From assembly GCA_014728035.1 (NCBI GenBank), contig WJMJ01000039.1, positions 1 through 43,844 of the forward strand: 43,844 nucleotides of DNA. Direction: 5' to 3'. This stretch comes from Promethearchaeota archaeon (GTDB lineage Archaea; Asgardarchaeota; Thorarchaeia; Thorarchaeales; Thorarchaeaceae). The position numbers and the translations under genes are program-made. Positions 1 to 7,400 of this stretch are shown in pieces. Below the pieces are notes generated by a model. It worked only from the letters and a program-made list of their open reading frames with translations, did no database searches and had not been told where the DNA came from. Position 1 is the first letter of the stretch. Each line of letters begins with the position of its first letter.

Positions 1-1
1 A

Positions 2-511
2 GAAGTTGTTACAGAAGCTCGAAATAGGACTATCATGGAAACTTTGGCAAATATCCAAGATGATGCTTTTCAAATATTAGAAATAAGCTATGGACAAGAA
101 ACTATTGGAAAACATACATGTTCACCACATCTTCATGAGATTAACATCATGCTAAGAGGGTTACGAAATCAACTCAATCCTAATCTAGTAGCTTTTGAGG
201 GCTTAACACCTCTATTAATTGATTTCTCCGCTCGTGATGTGGTTCAATTCTTTAAAGAAAGTGTAGAAGAGAGTATCAAAATGGGCTCTATCGAATTCTA
301 TTTAGTTCATCAAGATACGGCTGATTCTGTTACCATTAACCAGCTGTACTCTCTCGCTCAAGGTATTATTACACTCACTACTTCACGAGGTAAATATTAT
401 CTCACCGTGAAAAAAAGCACAGGCGTGGAACTGCCTTTTAATCCCATAGAATACGTTCCTAGCATGAATACTCCATCAAGATTGGATTGGAAGATTGAAT
501 TAAACTGGTAA
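2..511 (+). CDS. RAD55/KaiC-like RecA-superfamily ATPase, C-terminal part (5' truncated by window)
   Basis: The frame is open from base 2 with no stop, so the gene begins before the window; the first ATG at 35 is probably internal. The visible 169 residues resemble the C-terminal half of a RecA/KaiC/RAD55-type ATPase. There is a Walker-B-like strand (LVAFEGLTPLLID), then the pattern of a short helix, a strand ending FYLVHQDT, a glutamine/leucine helix and a final beta segment ending in KYYLTVKKSTG. The Walker A part lies outside the window, so ATPase activity is inferred from fold resemblance only. Archaeal RAD55-like proteins often act as regulators or signalling partners rather than recombinases. 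Its stop lies 2 nt from the end of the convergent ArsR-type gene. Confidence 0.6.
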   Translation, partial: EVVTEARNRTIMETLANIQDDAFQILEISYGQETIGKHTCSPHLHEINIMLRGLRNQLNPNLVAFEGLTPLLIDFSARDVVQFFKESVEESIKMGSIEFYLVHQDTADSVTINQLYSLAQGIITLTTSRGKYYLTVKKSTGVELPFNPIEYVPSMNTPSRLDWKIELNW

Positions 512-513
512 TC

Positions 514-1203
514 TTATTCAATTTCTATTTCTTCTTCATCATCATCTGAATCAATTGAAGCCATATTGGAAAACATCTGTTCAAATACCTTCATGATTTC
601 TTGTATCTGAAGAACCCAGTCAGAAATGGTTTCTTTCCTTTCGCGTGATGGAAAAACGGGATTAAGCATGCTTCGCACTTTTTGACAACTCTCTGCATCC
701 CAATTACACTCATCCATGATTTCCTCAATTCTTTGAATGATTCTACCCCGAATTTGAGAAAGCTTGATTGTTTCTTGATCAAGTTTTTGAAGTCTTGTAT
801 TTACTTTATGCAGTTCGTCCAACAACCGTCTAACTGCTTCAACATCGGGAGGTGCTTCCTGTCTTGACTTGGTTTTATCTGCTATTACTCTATCAGTTCG
901 GATAATCCGTATTCCAAATGTATGAGGAAGTATTGTAGTTGATAGGCCAAAACTTACGTCAAGTTTGTAATATACTCGATCAGGTCCTAGTTCACTCTCT
1001 CCAGATTCTCGTTGAACTAATCCTGCTTTTTCTAATGAGTTCAAGTGCTTCAGAACTACTCTTCTATTCAATTGAAGAAGTTTCGATAATTCATAGGGAT
1101 ATCTTGGACCTTGAGCTAAAAGACGTAGTATTTTGCGTCTAGTTAGATGACCTAAAGCCTTGAAGACTCTATCAAGATTTTCTGGGTCTTGTCCACTCAG
1201 CAC
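514..1203 (-). CDS. ArsR-type winged-helix transcriptional regulator with coiled-coil tail
   Basis: This is a 229-residue DNA-binding regulator. Residues 8-80 form an ArsR-like winged helix: RVFKALGHLTRRKILRLLAQ, a YPYELSKLLQ helix, recognition helix RRVVLKHLNSLEKAGLV, then a wing ending VYYKLD. Residues 115-170 are a heptad-rich helix suited to dimerisation, and the C-terminus is very acidic (DDDEEEIEIE). The start is GTG at 1203, fixed by a strong GGGAGG ribosome binding site at 1209-1214 with 5-nt spacing. No metal-binding cysteine pair typical of ArsR/SmtB sensors is visible, so the ligand is unknown. The next gene upstream on the same strand is the 100-residue protein behind a 20-bp palindrome; this regulator could bind there, but that is a guess from proximity. 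Confidence 0.8.
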   Translation of the reverse strand: MLSGQDPENLDRVFKALGHLTRRKILRLLAQGPRYPYELSKLLQLNRRVVLKHLNSLEKAGLVQRESGESELGPDRVYYKLDVSFGLSTTILPHTFGIRIIRTDRVIADKTKSRQEAPPDVEAVRRLLDELHKVNTRLQKLDQETIKLSQIRGRIIQRIEEIMDECNWDAESCQKVRSMLNPVFPSRERKETISDWVLQIQEIMKVFEQMFSNMASIDSDDDEEEIEIE

Positions 1204-1296
1204 CTATTCCTCCCTATACATTGAATGAATTTTGCTATTCTACTAGATACTAAGTGGTCCCTAGTTAATATAAGATTTATGACATGTAATCTAGTG

Positions 1297-1599
1297 TTAT
1301 CGCATTTTCTTATCTTCATCGCTTCTGTATTTGGTGAGTAATGATTCTGTCTTATCTGGGACAACTACAGACTTATCATATCGTGGTCCACTTCCTGTAA
1401 TAAAACCTGATGAAACTCCTTCTTTTCTGGAAATTGTTGGACGCGATGCTGTCATGAGAAGATAACGAAGGAATTCAAGGTCTGTCACTTTACAACCCAT
1501 TTTTCGTTGATATCTCATTTTTTCTTCTTCCCAAGTAAGCACATCATGTTCTGTTAGTCCTTTGAATAACTTGTTTTTTGTTCCTTTAACTGGTGCCAC
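1297..1599 (-). CDS. Small hypothetical protein (100 aa)
   Basis: I do not recognise this protein. It starts with GTG (Met-Ala-Pro-Val-Lys) and is rich in charged residues with a basic C-terminus. Residues 14-50 look helical (HDVLTWEEEKMRYQRK and LEFLRYLLM); the second half is glycine/serine/proline-rich and probably extended. No cysteine pairs or membrane segments are present. It lies 93 nt upstream of the ArsR-type gene on the same strand and downstream of DUF389. A perfect 20-bp palindrome sits 13-32 nt upstream of its start codon, where an archaeal core promoter would be, so it is probably a real, repressible gene. A function cannot be assigned. Confidence 0.55.
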   Translation of the reverse strand: MAPVKGTKNKLFKGLTEHDVLTWEEEKMRYQRKMGCKVTDLEFLRYLLMTASRPTISRKEGVSSGFITGSGPRYDKSVVVPDKTESLLTKYRSDEDKKMR

Positions 1600-1611
1600 A
1601 TACTCACTCTC

Positions 1612-1631
1612 AAGGTTAACTTGTTAACCTT
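1612..1631. promoter_or_regulatory. Perfect 20-bp palindrome, candidate operator
   Basis: AAGGTTAACTTGTTAACCTT consists of two perfect 9-bp arms around a TT spacer. A further half-site-like GTTACCTT follows at 1633-1640. It lies 13-32 nt upstream of the GTG start of the minus-strand 100-residue gene, the region expected to hold the transcription start or TATA area in an archaeal promoter. Symmetric 18-20-bp sites of this kind fit a dimeric winged-helix repressor. The arms are too short and AT-rich, and no T-run follows, so a terminator is less likely. Confidence 0.6.
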
Positions 1632-1691
1632 AGTTACCTTGATGTCCTCTATATTGGTTCGTAATACCTTGATAATACACAGGATGAGCTT

Positions 1692-2840
1692 CTATCCTTC
1701 TTTGTTTGATTCAGTTTCTTTAGTAGTAGAATCTCTGTCTGTTTCAGCTTTTGGAGCTGGCGTGAATTTAGCTACAGGAGTCTGCCCAGCTGAACGACTG
1801 GGTTCATCTTCTCCTCCAGTATGATATAGACTGGAAGTTCTGGTGGGTCTAAAGTCCGTGACTGCTTTCCAAGTAGCTGATTTATCAGATATTGCAGTGA
1901 GCTTTTTGACACGAAACATTGCAATTGCAGAAAGGTCAATGAGTAATATGTTCATGGTCAGTAATGCAAGTGAACCAAAACCAATTCCGACACCAATAGA
2001 AGACCCTGTTAATGCACCGAGAGCAATCATCATTCCAACATTTACTGCGGGAGGCATCAGAGCTGCTGAAATAGCTACTCCGACAAGCGATGCCATATCG
2101 CCTCTCGTAACAGAAACCGCAACTGCTCCACCTGAAACGATTGCAATCATAACATCTAGGATAGCAAAACCTTGTCTTCTTGTTATCTCTGTCATTATTC
2201 CTTCTGACATTTGATACTCTACAAGACTGATCAGAGTTGGAAACTCCACAGAGGGAACATAGAGCAAAGGCATTGCAAAAGCCATGATGATACCAACAGC
2301 AAATGATATTGCAAGGGATATAAGCTCATTAACGGTACCCTTTACAAATAGATCCCTATCTCGCACAACATATCCCAGTGCGACACCAAGCATCGGCCCC
2401 ATTAATGGTGCCAATAACATAGATGCAACAATTATAGCAACGTTGTTTTGAATAAGCCCTATTCCTGACATGATTGCGGCAAAGACAGTAAAAGCAATGA
2501 AATCGAATGTTAAGGCAGATTTTCCTTTGACACTCTCATAGATTTCTTCAACCGCTAAGTTTGCTTCACGAGCAATTCTTTTTTCCTTTGTTTCTTCTAC
2601 TTCACGGGGAAGAGATGCTTTGAGTTCCAGTATGTCAATAAAACCATATTCAACTCCAACACCTCTAGCCTTGAGCTTCTCTACTGTTTCAAGTACTGTT
2701 TCATCAGATACTCTAAATTGGAGAAAATGTGCATTATCAGCATTGAATCTGATGATGTTCTTCACATCAAGGCTATCGATAAGATAATCGTAGACCGATT
2801 GCGTTTTATCGAAAGGTAGCACAATTTGTACTTGTTTCAA
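1692..2840 (-). CDS. DUF389 / TIGR00341-type integral membrane protein
   Basis: The 382-residue protein has the layout of the DUF389 family. A soluble ferredoxin-like N-terminal domain (about residues 1-90) precedes a set of about six hydrophobic helices (about 110-320). The core contains the family's glycine/proline-rich segments: GLIQNNVAIIVASMLLAPLM followed by GPMLGVALGYVVRD, and later VAISAALMPPAVNVGMM. The family's function is not established. The last about 60 residues are hydrophilic, with many Thr, Ser and charged residues, and are probably a disordered cytoplasmic tail. Translation starts with TTG at 2840, with GAGGAT a few bases upstream. It stands alone between the small hypothetical gene and the divergent LysE-type exporter. 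Confidence 0.85.
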   Translation of the reverse strand: MKQVQIVLPFDKTQSVYDYLIDSLDVKNIIRFNADNAHFLQFRVSDETVLETVEKLKARGVGVEYGFIDILELKASLPREVEETKEKRIAREANLAVEEIYESVKGKSALTFDFIAFTVFAAIMSGIGLIQNNVAIIVASMLLAPLMGPMLGVALGYVVRDRDLFVKGTVNELISLAISFAVGIIMAFAMPLLYVPSVEFPTLISLVEYQMSEGIMTEITRRQGFAILDVMIAIVSGGAVAVSVTRGDMASLVGVAISAALMPPAVNVGMMIALGALTGSSIGVGIGFGSLALLTMNILLIDLSAIAMFRVKKLTAISDKSATWKAVTDFRPTRTSSLYHTGGEDEPSRSAGQTPVAKFTPAPKAETDRDSTTKETESNKEG

Positions 2841-2994
2841 TTGGCAGCATCCTCGAGATTATAAAAAGTGGTGTCTGTGGGTCTATTAAGGTTTGCTCGA
2901 CTGCTATGAATACACCATTTTGTATTACAAATTGCTTTTTTGTCGTATAACTACAATTTTTTTACAATATTGTGAGAGAAATCAATCGAGCATA

Positions 2995-3648
2995 ATGGCA
3001 ATTGCTGAAATTCTTATTGCATGGTTCCTCTTATCTCTAACTGGAGCCTTGGCACCCGGACCACTATCAGCTGCAGTTGTTATGCAGGCGAGTAGACGGG
3101 GTAAACTACACGGTATTCTTCCAATGGTCGGGCATGCAATCGTAGAGATCGGTATTGTTGCAGGAATAGTTCTCAGCGTGAACGCTTTGGTTCTGAATCA
3201 ATTCACAATTGATTTGTTGATTGGATTTGGAGGATTTGTAGTGATTATTTTCGGACTATTAGCCATGAAGGATTATCAATACGAAGAACAAAATTCTGTT
3301 GAAGAATCATCTACTAATACATCAACGGTTGCAGAAGCAACTATTCAGGGAGCAGCAGTCAGTATACTCTCTCCATATTTTCTTCTTTGGTGGTTTGCCA
3401 TTGGCTTAGCTAATGTTACTATGTTGATAGCTGAGCTTCAAGTAGGTATTAGTATCGTATTCATTGCAGCGTTACTAATCTTTTTGACTCATGTTTCCAC
3501 AGATTTCCTGTTTGGAATATTCCTCTCTATTACTGCTGATAAAGCATCAAAACGTGCAAAAGCCAAAGGAATTAATTGGCTAAATGTTGGAATTGGTTTG
3601 TTTCAAATATTGCTAGGTATTTGGTTCATCATTCAGGCTGTTTTCTGA
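2995..3648 (+). CDS. LysE/RhtB-type amino acid exporter family protein
   Basis: This 217-residue protein has six predicted membrane helices. It begins with the family's hallmark first helix and turn (LTGALAPGPLSAAVVMQASRRG), where the PGP motif is typical of LysE/RhtB/ArgO exporters. A hydrophilic loop (about residues 95-120, rich in Glu, Ser and Thr) splits the two three-helix halves. The family exports amino acids or other small metabolites, but the substrate cannot be told from the sequence. I chose ATG at 2995; the frame stays open upstream to an alternative start near 2893, but that stretch (YEYTILYYKLLFCRITT) does not belong to the family. The next gene begins about 40 nt downstream on the same strand. 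Confidence 0.8.
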   Translation: MAIAEILIAWFLLSLTGALAPGPLSAAVVMQASRRGKLHGILPMVGHAIVEIGIVAGIVLSVNALVLNQFTIDLLIGFGGFVVIIFGLLAMKDYQYEEQNSVEESSTNTSTVAEATIQGAAVSILSPYFLLWWFAIGLANVTMLIAELQVGISIVFIAALLIFLTHVSTDFLFGIFLSITADKASKRAKAKGINWLNVGIGLFQILLGIWFIIQAVF

Positions 3649-3688
3649 ATTTTATAGACTATTTTATATCTCTTTGAAGAAAGTAAAT

Positions 3689-4273
3689 ATGATTGCTATG
3701 GAGAAACGGAGAAGTGTATTGGCATATTGTTTTGTAATACTTTCTATGTTCATGATACTCACTGCTAACAGGATAGCTGTTTCATCAGTAGACACGAAGA
3801 TAGCGCAAAATATTAGTCAAGATACCGAGGGCCCAGCTTTTGGTGATTTTCACATCGTACCTGACTATCCGGATTCCTATGAGAGTGTTGCTGTTGGAAT
3901 TGATATCGTTGATGACAATGGTGTAGATGCAGCCTATATTGAGTTTAACATTAGCGAAACTAGAACGAATAAATCGCTAACACATTTCTCAGATGATTTG
4001 TGGGGTACCGATATTCCTGGTACTTCGTACTTGAAAATAATTGTGATACGAGTCTATGCTGTTGATACATTGGGTAACTGGGCCACTTCATCTAGTAGAA
4101 TTATCAACTTTAGAAATCCAAATCCCAATCCTGGACCAGATACTACAGAAACAGAAACCACAACTCAAGATTCACTAGCAATTTCTCCTGATACAATACG
4201 TCTGATTGTTATTGCTGGAACCGTCGGGATTGGAATTATCGCAATCTTAGTAGTAAGAACACGCCAGAAGTAG
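3689..4273 (+). CDS. Secreted or surface protein with signal peptide and C-terminal membrane anchor
   Basis: The predicted 194-residue protein starts with a basic n-region and a hydrophobic helix (VLAYCFVILSMFMILTA), consistent with a signal sequence. A beta-rich extracellular domain of about 110 residues follows (PDSYESVAVGIDIVDDNGVDAAYIEF onward in style), resembling an Ig-like or cadherin-like fold with a 'VYAVDTLGNW' segment common in archaeal surface repeats. Next come a Pro/Asn/Thr-rich linker and a final helix (IRLIVIAGTVGIGIIAILVV) ending in basic residues. Such a layout places the domain outside the cell, anchored in the membrane. A TTG at 3674 is an alternative start. The specific role is unknown. 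Confidence 0.6.
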   Translation: MIAMEKRRSVLAYCFVILSMFMILTANRIAVSSVDTKIAQNISQDTEGPAFGDFHIVPDYPDSYESVAVGIDIVDDNGVDAAYIEFNISETRTNKSLTHFSDDLWGTDIPGTSYLKIIVIRVYAVDTLGNWATSSSRIINFRNPNPNPGPDTTETETTTQDSLAISPDTIRLIVIAGTVGIGIIAILVVRTRQK

Positions 4274-4348
4274 GTTCAATAACTACTAATGTCCAAGTTG
4301 AAAACGAGAAAACTTTTCATTTGGTGTACTCAAGAGATATCGTTAATC

Positions 4349-4951
4349 ATGTCTAGAATATTGATAACTGGTTATGAGCCATTTGATGGATTCAAGATCA
4401 ATCCGTCTGCTGAACTAGCAAAGTTTCTTGATGGAAAACACATTGTCACTAATTCGATTATTGGAACTGTATTGTCTCTTGATTACTCCACAGCTTTTGG
4501 ACAATTTCTAGAAGCATTTCTAGATGTATCTCCAGACTTTGTACTCTGTTGCGGTCAAGCAGGAAGAGCTGCGATATCATTTGAGAGAATTGCAATCAAC
4601 GCAGTTGGAAAGAAACCGGATAATGAGGGCAATATTCCAGAGAGTGATCTTATCGACTCAGAAGGCCCAGCTGCTTACTTCTCCTCTATCGAACTTGATA
4701 ATATTGTGGAACTATTGAAAGCAGAAGGAATACCAGCTTATGTTAGTTATCATGCTGGTACTTATGGATGCAACTGGCTGCTGTATAAAGTTCTGCACTA
4801 TATACATAGTCAAAATCTTTCAACAAAAGCGACGTTTGTTCACGTGCCTCCATTGCCAACTCAAGCTATCGACCAAGATAAGATGAGTCTCCCAACTATG
4901 CCTTTTGAAACAGCAAAGGAAGCCATGGAGATCGTCATAAAGAACCTATGA
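4349..4951 (+). CDS. pcp: Pyroglutamyl peptidase I (peptidase C15)
   Basis: This cytoplasmic cysteine peptidase removes N-terminal pyroglutamate from peptides. The catalytic triad of the C15 family is visible with start at 4349: Glu79 (SFERIAINA), Cys141 (SYHAGTYGCNWLLY) and His165 (FVHVPPLP). These match the usual order and spacing (about 81/144/168). The N-terminus, MSRILITGYEPFDGF, is a classic family start, which is why I prefer ATG 4349 over an upstream in-frame ATG at 4289 that would add 20 unrelated residues. The length of 200 residues is normal for the family (about 200-215). It lies 75 nt after the surface-protein gene and converges with the ECF-S-like gene. Confidence 0.9.
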   Translation: MSRILITGYEPFDGFKINPSAELAKFLDGKHIVTNSIIGTVLSLDYSTAFGQFLEAFLDVSPDFVLCCGQAGRAAISFERIAINAVGKKPDNEGNIPESDLIDSEGPAAYFSSIELDNIVELLKAEGIPAYVSYHAGTYGCNWLLYKVLHYIHSQNLSTKATFVHVPPLPTQAIDQDKMSLPTMPFETAKEAMEIVIKNL

Positions 4952-4965
4952 CGATTTTTCTCCAT

Positions 4966-5712
4966 TTACAAATAGTCTTTCAATACTTTGATAGCAATTA
5001 TTGCAAGTAATGTGCTTATGATAATAGCAATGGTTCTTTCAATCAGCATGAATGGAAATATCACCAACCCGAAGACAGAACCTGGCAAATCAAGAATGAA
5101 TATTGAACCTAGTGTCATCATCGAAAAATCTGAAAATGTTCCAATTGCTACAAGAGGAATGATATTGGCTTTAGATGTCAAGTCATCTGTGATGATATTA
5201 TTTGAATGATATATTTGAAGAGTTAGTGCACATAAAGCGGCTACGAAATATCCTACCATGAACCACCACGCATCTGGACGCATAACCAGAAATACTGCAA
5301 TCACCACAAACAAATATATTGCAGCTATTAGCGGACCCGGAATTTGCAATTCTCTTATTTTATGAGTGCTCCTCTTAGAAAGTCCGACAAATAATCCAGC
5401 TAAAGCTGGCCCAAAAACAAGATTTGGTAATGCAAGAAATAAACCTCCTATTATAGAAGACACAATGAGACCTATGACTCCAGCAAGAAGTCCAAACATG
5501 AAACCCCATCGGAAGTCAAAAAGTATTCCGAACAACGGAGCTATACAAATTGCAAAACTGATAATACTACCTGCTCCGATGAATGTACTCATAGGTAGTA
5601 ACAAAAAAACACCATAAATGCCTGAAAAAATAGCTCCTAAAGCTATTTTGAAAGCTAAACTAGAACCACCAAATAGAGTCATGTCTTGGGTAGTTTCTTC
5701 TCCTTCAATCAA
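4966..5712 (-). CDS. ECF-transporter S-component-like integral membrane protein
   Basis: The 248-residue protein is almost entirely hydrophobic, with about six to seven predicted helices. Glycine-rich segments include GAIFSGIYGVFLLLP, LFGILFDFRWGFMFGLLAG and ALPNLVFGPALAGLFVGL. The pattern of a first helix with conserved Gly, a short loop, then 'FRWGFMFGLLAGVIG' resembles substrate-binding S components of energy-coupling-factor vitamin transporters, but no substrate signature is seen. The start is probably TTG at 5712, because a GAGGAG ribosome binding site lies 7 nt upstream (5720-5725); a TTG at 5727 would overlap that site. It is divergent from the FetA-like gene and may share its control region. 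No ECF ATPase or T component is adjacent, so the assignment stays tentative. Confidence 0.45.
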   Translation of the reverse strand: MIEGEETTQDMTLFGGSSLAFKIALGAIFSGIYGVFLLLPMSTFIGAGSIISFAICIAPLFGILFDFRWGFMFGLLAGVIGLIVSSIIGGLFLALPNLVFGPALAGLFVGLSKRSTHKIRELQIPGPLIAAIYLFVVIAVFLVMRPDAWWFMVGYFVAALCALTLQIYHSNNIITDDLTSKANIIPLVAIGTFSDFSMMTLGSIFILDLPGSVFGLVIFPFMLIERTIAIIISTLLAIIAIKVLKDYL

Positions 5713-5756
5713 TTTTATACTCCTCAACTGTCGCGAAATTCATATCCTTATCACCT

Positions 5757-5782
5757 TTCCGGAAGTTACGGAATGGAATTCC
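5757..5782. promoter_or_regulatory. Paired 8-bp palindromes in divergent promoter region
   Basis: TTCCGGAA (5757-5764) and GGAATTCC (5775-5782) are both perfect 8-bp palindromes with centres exactly 18 bp apart. They lie in the short divergent region between the ECF-S-like gene and the FetA-like ATPase gene. Short palindromes occur by chance, so this is weak evidence for a binding site. Confidence 0.25.
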
Positions 5783-5835
5783 CTATCAGATAATTCATTA
5801 ATGGGCTAGAATTGTCGTGAATCGTTGATGTGGAA

Positions 5836-6483
5836 ATGGAAGAAGTTCTACTTGAAATGCGTGACTTAAAGATGGAATTTGATGATAAAATCCTCTTTGA
5901 GAATTTCAGCCTGAAGCTATGCACGAATGAAGTAATTGGACTTACCGGTCCATCTGGGTCTGGAAAGAGCACTATATTGCGAATAGCTATTGACCTCCTT
6001 ACTCCGACAAATGGTACAGTTGAATTCTTGGGTAGGGAAGTTCATGAATGGGATCCAAGAGAATTGCGTAGTAAAATGGTAATGGTTCCTCAGCAAGCTC
6101 AGATGTTTCCGGGGACTGTAAAGGATAATTTATGCTGGGGCCTCAAAATTCATAATAAATCTGAAGATGAGGAGGACTTGAAAGAAATATTGGAGGAAGT
6201 TACTTTGCCTAGTTCAATGTTAGATAAAATTGCAGATAATCTTTCAGGAGGCGAGAAACAGCGAGTAGCACTAGCGAGGTCTCTTCTTCTTGAACCCAAA
6301 GTTCTGCTAATGGATGAACCCACATCTGCTTTGGATGAAGGGTCCACTCTAGCTGTAGAACAAACTATCCGTGATGTTTTCACTGAACGAGATCTGGGTG
6401 TTATCATAGTTACTCATAACAGAACTCAAGCAGAGAGATTTACCAATAGAATCGTTGAAATCAATGATACTGAGGAGGACTAG
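5836..6483 (+). CDS. ABC transporter ATP-binding protein, FetA/YbbL-like
   Basis: This 215-residue nucleotide-binding subunit drives the adjacent UPF0014-family permease. All ABC hallmarks are present: Walker A GPSGSGKST, Q-loop VPQQAQMFPGTVKDNL, signature LSGGEKQRVAL, Walker B VLLMDEPTSALDE and the H-loop VTHN. The short length and the 'MFPGTVKDNL' Q-loop region are typical of the FetA/YbbL type. Bacterial FetAB has been linked to iron export and oxidative-stress resistance; whether the archaeal pair moves iron is not shown. I prefer ATG at 5836 over GTG at 5830 because either gives the same protein minus two residues. The stop is followed after 3 nt by the permease start, so the two genes form an operon. 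Confidence 0.85.
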   Translation: MEEVLLEMRDLKMEFDDKILFENFSLKLCTNEVIGLTGPSGSGKSTILRIAIDLLTPTNGTVEFLGREVHEWDPRELRSKMVMVPQQAQMFPGTVKDNLCWGLKIHNKSEDEEDLKEILEEVTLPSSMLDKIADNLSGGEKQRVALARSLLLEPKVLLMDEPTSALDEGSTLAVEQTIRDVFTERDLGVIIVTHNRTQAERFTNRIVEINDTEED

Positions 6484-6486
6484 GAA

Positions 6487-7308
6487 ATGCAAGATATTGT
6501 ACAAATAATAGTAAATTTCGTGATGAATCAACCAGAGGAAGTGGTCAATGCATTTTACAGTTACTTGACAGCAATGGTATTTCTTGTAGCTTTGATTATT
6601 ATCTCAAAATGGCAGGGTGTAGAAATAGCGAATAAACTGGTTGTAGGGACTATTCGCGGTACTATCCAAATTATCCTAATGGCGTTAATACTTATTGAGA
6701 TTTTCAATCTTGAAAATATTCTGATTATTTTCCTCGTATTAACATTCATGTCATTCTTTGCAGCTTATACTGTTCAAGACAACTTAGATGATATTCCTAA
6801 TTCATTCAAGGTTGCTTTACCAAGTATTTTGGTTTCCTCTCTATCTGTAATGGGAGTTGCAGTTCTATTAGGGGTCGTTGAAACAACAGGAGAGTTCATA
6901 GTTCCAATGGGTGGCATGATTATTGGTAATTCAATGGGTCTTACCAGTTTGGTTATAGAGAGAATGTGGTCTACAGCTCAGAAACAAAGAGGCCTTTTAG
7001 AAACAGCACTCGCTCTTGGTGCTTCTCCAGTTCAAGCTACAGAGAATACAATACAAGAATCTATCAGATCCTCTTTACTTCCAAACCTCAATAGGTATGC
7101 TTCACTTGGCGTTGTAAGTATTCCCGGTCTTATGAGTGGCATGATTATAGGTGGATTGAATCCTCTTGCTGCAGCTTTGTATCAGGTCCTAATATTCATC
7201 CTCATCTTCTTATCAGCAATTATCAGCGGAATCATTGTTTCCCGCTTGTTCCTTAAGGAGATGTTCAATGAACGGTTCCAGCTCACTGTTCCACCAGCTC
7301 AAGCCTAA
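6487..7308 (+). CDS. ABC permease of the UPF0014 family (FetB/YbbM-like)
   Basis: This 273-residue membrane protein has about seven helices and the unmistakable UPF0014 core. It carries IVPMGGMIIGNSMGLTSLVIERM, LGASPVQATENTIQESIRSSLLPNLN and then SIPGLMSGMIIGGLNPLAAALYQ. The GASPxxA loop followed by Ser/Leu-Pro residues is the coupling region that contacts the ATPase. It starts 3 nt after the ATPase stop codon, so the pair is translated from one message. The family is thought to export metal (iron) in bacteria; the substrate here is inferred only from that family link. The C-terminus is short and hydrophilic. A strong inverted repeat begins 9 nt after its stop codon. Confidence 0.85.
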   Translation: MQDIVQIIVNFVMNQPEEVVNAFYSYLTAMVFLVALIIISKWQGVEIANKLVVGTIRGTIQIILMALILIEIFNLENILIIFLVLTFMSFFAAYTVQDNLDDIPNSFKVALPSILVSSLSVMGVAVLLGVVETTGEFIVPMGGMIIGNSMGLTSLVIERMWSTAQKQRGLLETALALGASPVQATENTIQESIRSSLLPNLNRYASLGVVSIPGLMSGMIIGGLNPLAAALYQVLIFILIFLSAIISGIIVSRLFLKEMFNERFQLTVPPAQA

Positions 7309-7316
7309 AATTCATC

Positions 7317-7366
7317 AAGCTCCTATCGATAATTTCCAGAAGGAAAACGGTTAAAGGTAGGAGCTT
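7317..7366 (+). promoter_or_regulatory. Long-stem RNA hairpin element between the fetB-like and oxidoreductase genes
   Basis: AAGCTCCTATC (7317-7327) pairs with GGTAGGAGCTT (7356-7366) over 11 bp, with one G-U pair. Inside the 28-nt loop a second hairpin forms: TTTCC (7333-7337), loop AGAA, GGAAA (7342-7346). The element begins 8 nt after the permease stop and ends 34 nt before the TTG start of the oxidoreductase. It could protect the 3' end of the transporter message or act as a structured leader (attenuator or riboswitch-like) for the oxidoreductase. It matches no riboswitch class I know. Confidence 0.55.
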
Positions 7367-7400
7367 TCCACTTCGGCTCAATAGACTTGGAGGTCAGATA

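Noticed and set aside
1621..1824. Open frame of 67 codons on the plus strand
   Set aside because: It lies antisense to the DUF389 gene tail and shows no protein-like features; it is a shadow.
2893..2994. N-terminal extension of the LysE-type exporter
   Set aside because: It does not resemble the family and contains three cysteines and Tyr-rich sequence; the ATG at 2995 gives the standard first helix.
5366..5617. Plus-strand open frame of 83 codons
   Set aside because: Antisense to the ECF-S-like membrane gene; composition (many Pro, Lys, Asn) reflects the complement of a hydrophobic gene.
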